Positions 8,173 through 10,940 of a stretch of 10,940 nucleotides of DNA are shown here, one piece after another. Each line of letters opens with the position of its first letter. Within the stretch, counting starts at the first letter, position 1. Position numbers and translations under genes: made by a program. Under the pieces are notes generated by a model. The model ran no database searches and had not been told where the DNA came from. It was given only the letters and a program-made list of their open reading frames with translations. Source of the DNA: Bacteroidales bacterium (GTDB lineage Bacteria > Bacteroidota > Bacteroidia > Bacteroidales > GCA-2748055); NCBI GenBank assembly GCA_023135025.1, contig JAGLTY010000035.1, positions 1-10,940 of the forward strand. The letters are read 5' to 3'.

Positions 8173-8912
8173 TGGCAAAAAACGACAACTATATTTTTGG
8201 CATACATGCAGTTCTTGAGGCTGTTCATGCAGGTAAGGGCCTTGACAAGGTACTTGTAAGAAGGGGGGCCGGATCGGATCTGCTTAAGAAATTACTGGGA
8301 GTATTAAGCAGGATGGAGATCCCTGTACAGCAGGTTCCGGTCGAAAAGTTGAACAGGATCACCGGTAAGAACCACCAGGGCGTGATTGCTTTCCTTTCAG
8401 AAATATCCTATGTGGATATTACAACACTGCTTCCCTCAATTTTTGAAAAGGGTGAAGATCCATTGATACTGCTGCTCGACGGGGTATCGGATGTACGTAA
8501 TTTTGGTGCCATTGCACGTAGTGCTGAATGTGCAGGTGTTCATGCCATTGTCATCCCTGCATCGGGGAGCGCTGCTATTAACGCGGATGCCATCAAAACT
8601 TCGGCCGGGGCACTTCACAGGATCCCTGTATGTCGTCCTCGTGACCTTCTTACAGTGATGAGGTTTTTACAGGAGAGCGGACTGAGGTTATTTGCTGCCA
8701 CCGAGAAAGCTACCGATTCGATGTATGCAACAGATATGACAGGACCTGCAGGGATGATTCTGGGGAGTGAAGAGAGGGGTATCTCTCCCCAACTGTTAAA
8801 GATCGCCGATTCGTGGGTTTCCATTCCCATGAAAGGGATCATCGCTTCGCTCAACGTATCGGTTGCTGCAGGAGTGATGCTGTTTGAGATGCTCCGCCAG
8901 AGGGGAGCCTGA
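8172..8912 (+). CDS. rlmB: 23S rRNA (guanosine-2'-O-)-methyltransferase RlmB (TrmH/SpoU family)
   Basis: SPOUT-class methyltransferase expected to make 2'-O-methylguanosine at G2251 (E. coli numbering) in the 23S rRNA P loop. From the ATG at 8172 there are 246 residues, matching the family's usual length. An N-terminal substrate-binding domain (about 5-78) starts with the typical YIFGIHAVLEAV. The trefoil-knot domain has motif 1, DGVSDVRNFGAIARSAE (103-119, with Asn110 and catalytic Arg116), motif 2, LGSEERGI (197-204, Glu200), and motif 3, IPMKGIIASLNVSVAAG (218-234, Ser226 and Asn228). The reading frame is open further upstream to 8085, but those 29 codons lie inside the lipoprotein gene and do not resemble the family. 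The ATG overlaps the upstream TGA (TGATG), the standard arrangement for translational coupling. A TrmH-family enzyme acting on another rRNA or tRNA position is the alternative, but RlmB fits best. Confidence 0.92.
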   Translation: MAKNDNYIFGIHAVLEAVHAGKGLDKVLVRRGAGSDLLKKLLGVLSRMEIPVQQVPVEKLNRITGKNHQGVIAFLSEISYVDITTLLPSIFEKGEDPLILLLDGVSDVRNFGAIARSAECAGVHAIVIPASGSAAINADAIKTSAGALHRIPVCRPRDLLTVMRFLQESGLRLFAATEKATDSMYATDMTGPAGMILGSEERGISPQLLKIADSWVSIPMKGIIASLNVSVAAGVMLFEMLRQRGA

Positions 8913-8923
8913 TCGCAACAGGC
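8907..8923. terminator. Small hairpin between rlmB and the Lrp gene
   Basis: GCCTG (8907-8911) and CAGGC (8919-8923) form a perfect 5-bp stem around a 7-nt loop. It spans the rlmB stop and almost all of the 12-bp gap between the two convergent genes. It has no T-run on either side, so it may be only a weak or chance bidirectional terminator. Confidence 0.25.
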
Positions 8924-8924
8924 G

Positions 8925-9389
8925 CTATGCCAGAGGGAGCTGCCGGTTAAAACTCTCTTCCAGGGAGATAAATGTTTCTGTTCTTGAGATCCCTTTGATG
9001 GCCTGTACCTTATCCACCAGCAGAAGCTTCAGATCCTCGTTATTTCTGGTAAAAATCTTAATAAAAATGGAGTATCCCCCTGTAATATAATGACACTGAG
9101 TGATTTCGGGGATCTGCCTCAACTGTTCCACCACTTCAGGATATAAGCTTGCACTGTCCAGGAAAATGCCCACATAGGCGCAGGTATTAAAACCAATCTT
9201 TTTTGGGCTGATACTAAATTTCGATCCGGTGATCACACCCATTTTGGAAAGGCGCTGGATTCGTTGATGAATAGCAGCTCCGGATACCTTGCACTCCCTG
9301 GCAACTTCCAGGTAGGGGATGCGTGCATTTTTTGTAATCAGGGAGAGGATCTTCCGATCCAGTTCGTCAAGATGGTGCGTATCTTCCAT
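8925..9389 (-). CDS. Lrp/AsnC family transcriptional regulator
   Basis: Feast/famine DNA-binding protein of 154 residues, the normal family length. An N-terminal helix-turn-helix covers about 7-53 (LDELDRKILSLI then VARECKVSGAAIHQRIQRL, with the recognition helix near 36-48). The C-terminal RAM domain (about 66-143) assembles dimers or octamers and often binds an amino acid; ITGGYSIFIKI (102-112) matches the family's conserved glycine-containing turn. ATG at 9389 gives the usual N-terminal distance to the helix-turn-helix. Its promoter and a near-perfect inverted repeat lie directly upstream, a layout that fits autoregulation. It ends 12 bp from rlmB, convergent with it, and lies downstream of the mechanosensitive channel gene on the same strand. 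Target genes and effector amino acid are unknown; the symporter in this window is a conceivable but untested target. Confidence 0.93.
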   Translation of the reverse strand: MEDTHHLDELDRKILSLITKNARIPYLEVARECKVSGAAIHQRIQRLSKMGVITGSKFSISPKKIGFNTCAYVGIFLDSASLYPEVVEQLRQIPEITQCHYITGGYSIFIKIFTRNNEDLKLLLVDKVQAIKGISRTETFISLEESFNRQLPLA

Positions 9390-9397
9390 GCGGCAGC

Positions 9398-9421
9398 GAA
9401 TTTATAATCTGTTATGAATTC
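9398..9421. promoter_or_regulatory. Inverted repeat, candidate Lrp/AsnC operator
   Basis: A 24-bp imperfect palindrome: arms 9398-9407 (GAATTTATAA) and 9412-9421 (TTATGAATTC) pair at nine of ten positions, the tenth being T opposite G, around a TCTG spacer. It ends 8 bp before the regulator's ATG and starts next to the -7 element, so it covers the expected transcription start. The position suits self-repression; the binding protein is inferred. Confidence 0.5.
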
Positions 9422-9422
9422 C

Positions 9423-9455
9423 CAAATGTAGTTACAATTTGAAAGAAATTCGCAA
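9423..9455 (-). promoter_or_regulatory. Promoter of the Lrp/AsnC gene
   Basis: On the minus strand TACATTTG (9430-9423) is an exact TAnnTTTG -7 element. A TTG (9455-9453) stands 22 bp upstream as a possible -33 element, slightly further than usual. The transcription start would be near 9416, giving a leader of about 27 nt to the ATG at 9389. Confidence 0.45.
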
Positions 9456-9506
9456 CGCAAAGTGTGATTTTAAACATATAATTACCCCAAACCTTTACAA
9501 ATGAAA

Positions 9507-10760
9507 TTATTCTGTAAGCTTATGGAAATCGCTGCCGGTGGGGTTCTGGAATATACGAAGGTCAAATTCTGGCAAGATGGCCAGGGTATGGTCAAGGATA
9601 TCTGCCTGGATCGCTTCATAATTGGCCCAGGCCTGGTCGTTGCTGAAGACATAGATCTCCACAGGCAGACCTTTGTCTGTGGGTTGCAGGTGCCTGACCA
9701 GGAAGGTCATCTCCTTGCTAATCATAGGGTGGTGTTGCAGGTATTCTTCCAGGTACTTCCGGAAAACGCCAAGATTGGTCATTTTCCGCCCGTTGGTCAC
9801 AATACCCTCTTCCAGTTTGAGTGATTTATTGTACTCAACTATCTCTTTCTGCTTGTTGTTGATATAGTCCTTCAACAGGTTGAAATTCCCAAGTTTCTCA
9901 ATTTGTGCATCATCAAGGAAAGTAACACTGTTCATATCAATACTGATGGAACGTTTAATTCTTCGTCCGCCCGACTCTTCCATCCCCTTCCAGTTATTAA
10001 AGGATTCAGATACCAGAGCATAGGTGGGAATGGTGGCAATGGTCTTGTCCCAGTTCTGTACCTTGACGGTATTGAGGCTGATATCGATCACATCCCCGTC
10101 GGCATTGTATTTGGGCATGGAGATCCAGTCGCCCACATTGACCATTTTATTGGCCGAAAGCTGGATACTGGCCACAAATCCCAGGATGGTGTCCTTAAAG
10201 ACCAGCATCAGGACCGCAGCCATGGCTCCCAGTCCTGCCATCAGTGTTTTGGGTGTTTCACCACTGAAGATGGCGATGATCATGATGATGGCAACGAAAT
10301 AGAATATGATCTTAACCACCTGGATAAAACCTTTGATATTCCTGCCCTTGGATATGGGAAGCATGCTGTAGATTTCGTGCAGGGCATTCAGCAACGAATC
10401 GATCACCAGCAACACCAACAGGATCATATAGGCCTGGGTCAGGTTCTCAAGGAAAGAGACCAGACCTGTAGCGTCAAATATATACTGAAGCGCACTATAT
10501 ACAATCAGGGCCGGGGCCAGGTGGGCAAGGCGGTTGAACACTCTTCGCTTTACAAAAACATCGTCCCACTCGTTCTTTGACCGTTTTGCCAGCCTGGCAA
10601 TGAAAATGATGATGATCCTTTTTACAATAACATCGGCCAGGATGGCCAGGATGATAGTGATGAGAATGATTGTAGTGTTTTCAATAAAGAGCACCATTCC
10701 GTCCGATAGTCCGGTTCCGGTCAGCAGCTCATTGTACCAGTTAATCCATCTTTCAATCAT
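9507..10760 (-). CDS. ybdG: Mechanosensitive ion channel, YbdG/MscS family
   Basis: Inner-membrane channel that opens under membrane tension during hypo-osmotic shock. Its 417 residues match the length of E. coli YbdG (about 415) rather than the shorter MscS (286). Hydrophobic segments lie at about 23-55, 78-96, 108-127, 145-166 and 172-200. The last is the pore-lining helix with its Gly/Ala-rich face and the conserved GLGAMAAVLMLVFKD (176-190), followed by LGFVASIQLSAN (193-204). The cytoplasmic beta domain includes GDWISMPKY (210-218), VKVQNWDKTIATIPT (232-246) and SGGRRIKRSISID (263-275), blocks I recognise from YbdG. The C-terminal part (about 280-417) forms the cytoplasmic vestibule, with RKMTNLGVFRKYL and LPVEIY. 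ATG at 10760 fits the family start. The 117-bp gap to the Lrp gene contains that gene's own promoter, but I see no clear terminator, so read-through is possible. Confidence 0.92.
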   Translation of the reverse strand: MIERWINWYNELLTGTGLSDGMVLFIENTTIILITIILAILADVIVKRIIIIFIARLAKRSKNEWDDVFVKRRVFNRLAHLAPALIVYSALQYIFDATGLVSFLENLTQAYMILLVLLVIDSLLNALHEIYSMLPISKGRNIKGFIQVVKIIFYFVAIIMIIAIFSGETPKTLMAGLGAMAAVLMLVFKDTILGFVASIQLSANKMVNVGDWISMPKYNADGDVIDISLNTVKVQNWDKTIATIPTYALVSESFNNWKGMEESGGRRIKRSISIDMNSVTFLDDAQIEKLGNFNLLKDYINNKQKEIVEYNKSLKLEEGIVTNGRKMTNLGVFRKYLEEYLQHHPMISKEMTFLVRHLQPTDKGLPVEIYVFSNDQAWANYEAIQADILDHTLAILPEFDLRIFQNPTGSDFHKLTE

Positions 10761-10785
10761 GGAGATCGATTTTTAATTTATCACA

Positions 10786-10794
10786 CAAAAATTA
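10786..10794 (-). promoter_or_regulatory. Possible channel gene -7 element (imperfect)
   Basis: TAATTTTTG on the minus strand (10794-10786) is a TAnnTTTG-like element with one extra spacer base, 25 bp before the channel gene's ATG. No convincing -33 element stands at the right distance, so this is a weak call. Confidence 0.2.
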
Positions 10795-10841
10795 ACACAC
10801 TAAATTATCAATATTAAGTCAGGAATAGCACTTATATTGCG

Positions 10842-10852
10842 ATGATTATCAT
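10842..10852. promoter_or_regulatory. Fur-like palindrome
   Basis: ATGAT-T-ATCAT is a perfect 11-bp palindrome that matches the core of the classical Fur box (ATGATAATCAT) at ten of eleven positions. The stretch 10845-10851 (ATTATCA) is a perfect half-site of the 7-1-7 Fur model, but the flanks match poorly. It lies 17 bp before the start of the exported protein and about 80 bp before the channel gene. Confidence 0.3.
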
Positions 10853-10869
10853 ACCAAAATCAATAGACA

Positions 10870-10940
10870 ATGAAAAACAGATTTTCTCTCTTTGGTTCCA
10901 TCTGTCTGCTAATGGTTTTTCAATCTGCCCACACCCAGGT
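10870..10940 (+). CDS. N-terminus of an exported protein, 3' end missing
   Basis: Only the first 23 codons are in the window. They encode MKNRFSLFGSICLLMVFQSA and a few more residues (HTQ): a basic start, a hydrophobic core (about 5-17) and a polar end with small residues, i.e. a Sec-type signal peptide with probable cleavage near the Ala-His-Thr-Gln region. There is no lipobox cysteine at the cleavage region; Cys12 lies inside the hydrophobic core. The mature protein is therefore likely periplasmic or outer-membrane, but its function cannot be judged. It is divergent from the channel gene and is preceded by a Fur-like palindrome. No exact -7 promoter element is visible; TATATTG (10833-10839) is one base short of the consensus. 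Confidence 0.7.
   Translation, partial: MKNRFSLFGSICLLMVFQSAHTQ

Noticed and set aside
9903..10580. Open frame of 225 codons on the + strand, rich in His and Gly
   Set aside because: It is fully antisense to the well-supported YbdG-type channel, resembles no known family and has low-complexity composition typical of a reverse-strand shadow.
1..10940. CRISPR arrays, insertion sequences, tRNA or rRNA genes, defence or toxin systems
   Set aside because: I looked on both strands and saw no regularly spaced repeats, transposase motifs, terminal inverted repeats, cloverleaf-like or rRNA sequence, or defence-type domains; long intergenic gaps (over 300 bp) are also absent.

Overview
The window looks like ordinary chromosomal DNA from a member of the Bacteroidota, probably Bacteroidales. 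The grounds are: exact matches to the Bacteroidota -7 promoter element (TAnnTTTG) in front of three genes, no convincing Shine-Dalgarno sequences before the starts, a GWxTD-domain lipoprotein, a hybrid sensor kinase with a C-terminal receiver, and the overall gene types. I see no CRISPR array, transposase, phage gene, rRNA or tRNA, and no clear horizontally acquired island.

Layout, left to right. (1) Bases 1-1529 hold the 3' part of a PAS-HisKA-HATPase-REC hybrid histidine kinase on the + strand. (2) Bases 1613-3358 encode an alanine/glycine:cation symporter (AGCS family) with an insertion of about 110 residues between two membrane helices. (3) Bases 4758-3355 (minus strand) encode RlmD, a 23S rRNA m5U methyltransferase; its end overlaps the end of the symporter gene by 4 bp. 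(4) A 94-bp divergent region carries two promoters that fit the Bacteroidota consensus. (5) A + strand, operon-like run follows: an ABC-F ribosome-associated ATPase (4853-6856), 14 nt, a GWxTD lipoprotein (6871-8172), then RlmB (8172-8912), whose start codon overlaps the lipoprotein stop codon. (6) Two minus-strand genes follow: an Lrp/AsnC regulator (9389-8925) with a promoter and a near-perfect inverted repeat just upstream, and a YbdG-type mechanosensitive channel (10760-9507). (7) At the right edge a + strand exported protein begins (10870 onward), with a Fur-like palindrome 17 bp before its start.

The central theme is the ribosome: two 23S rRNA methyltransferases (RlmD, RlmB) and an ABC-F factor lie within 5.6 kb. 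The lipoprotein of unknown function sits inside that run and is probably translationally coupled to rlmB. The other genes are housekeeping membrane functions (solute import, osmotic protection) and regulation. I did not find a strong candidate for a wholly new system. The items most worth a second look are the candidate lrp operator, the GWxTD-rlmB coupling, the symporter insertion, the possibly near-leaderless ABC-F transcript and the Fur-like site.
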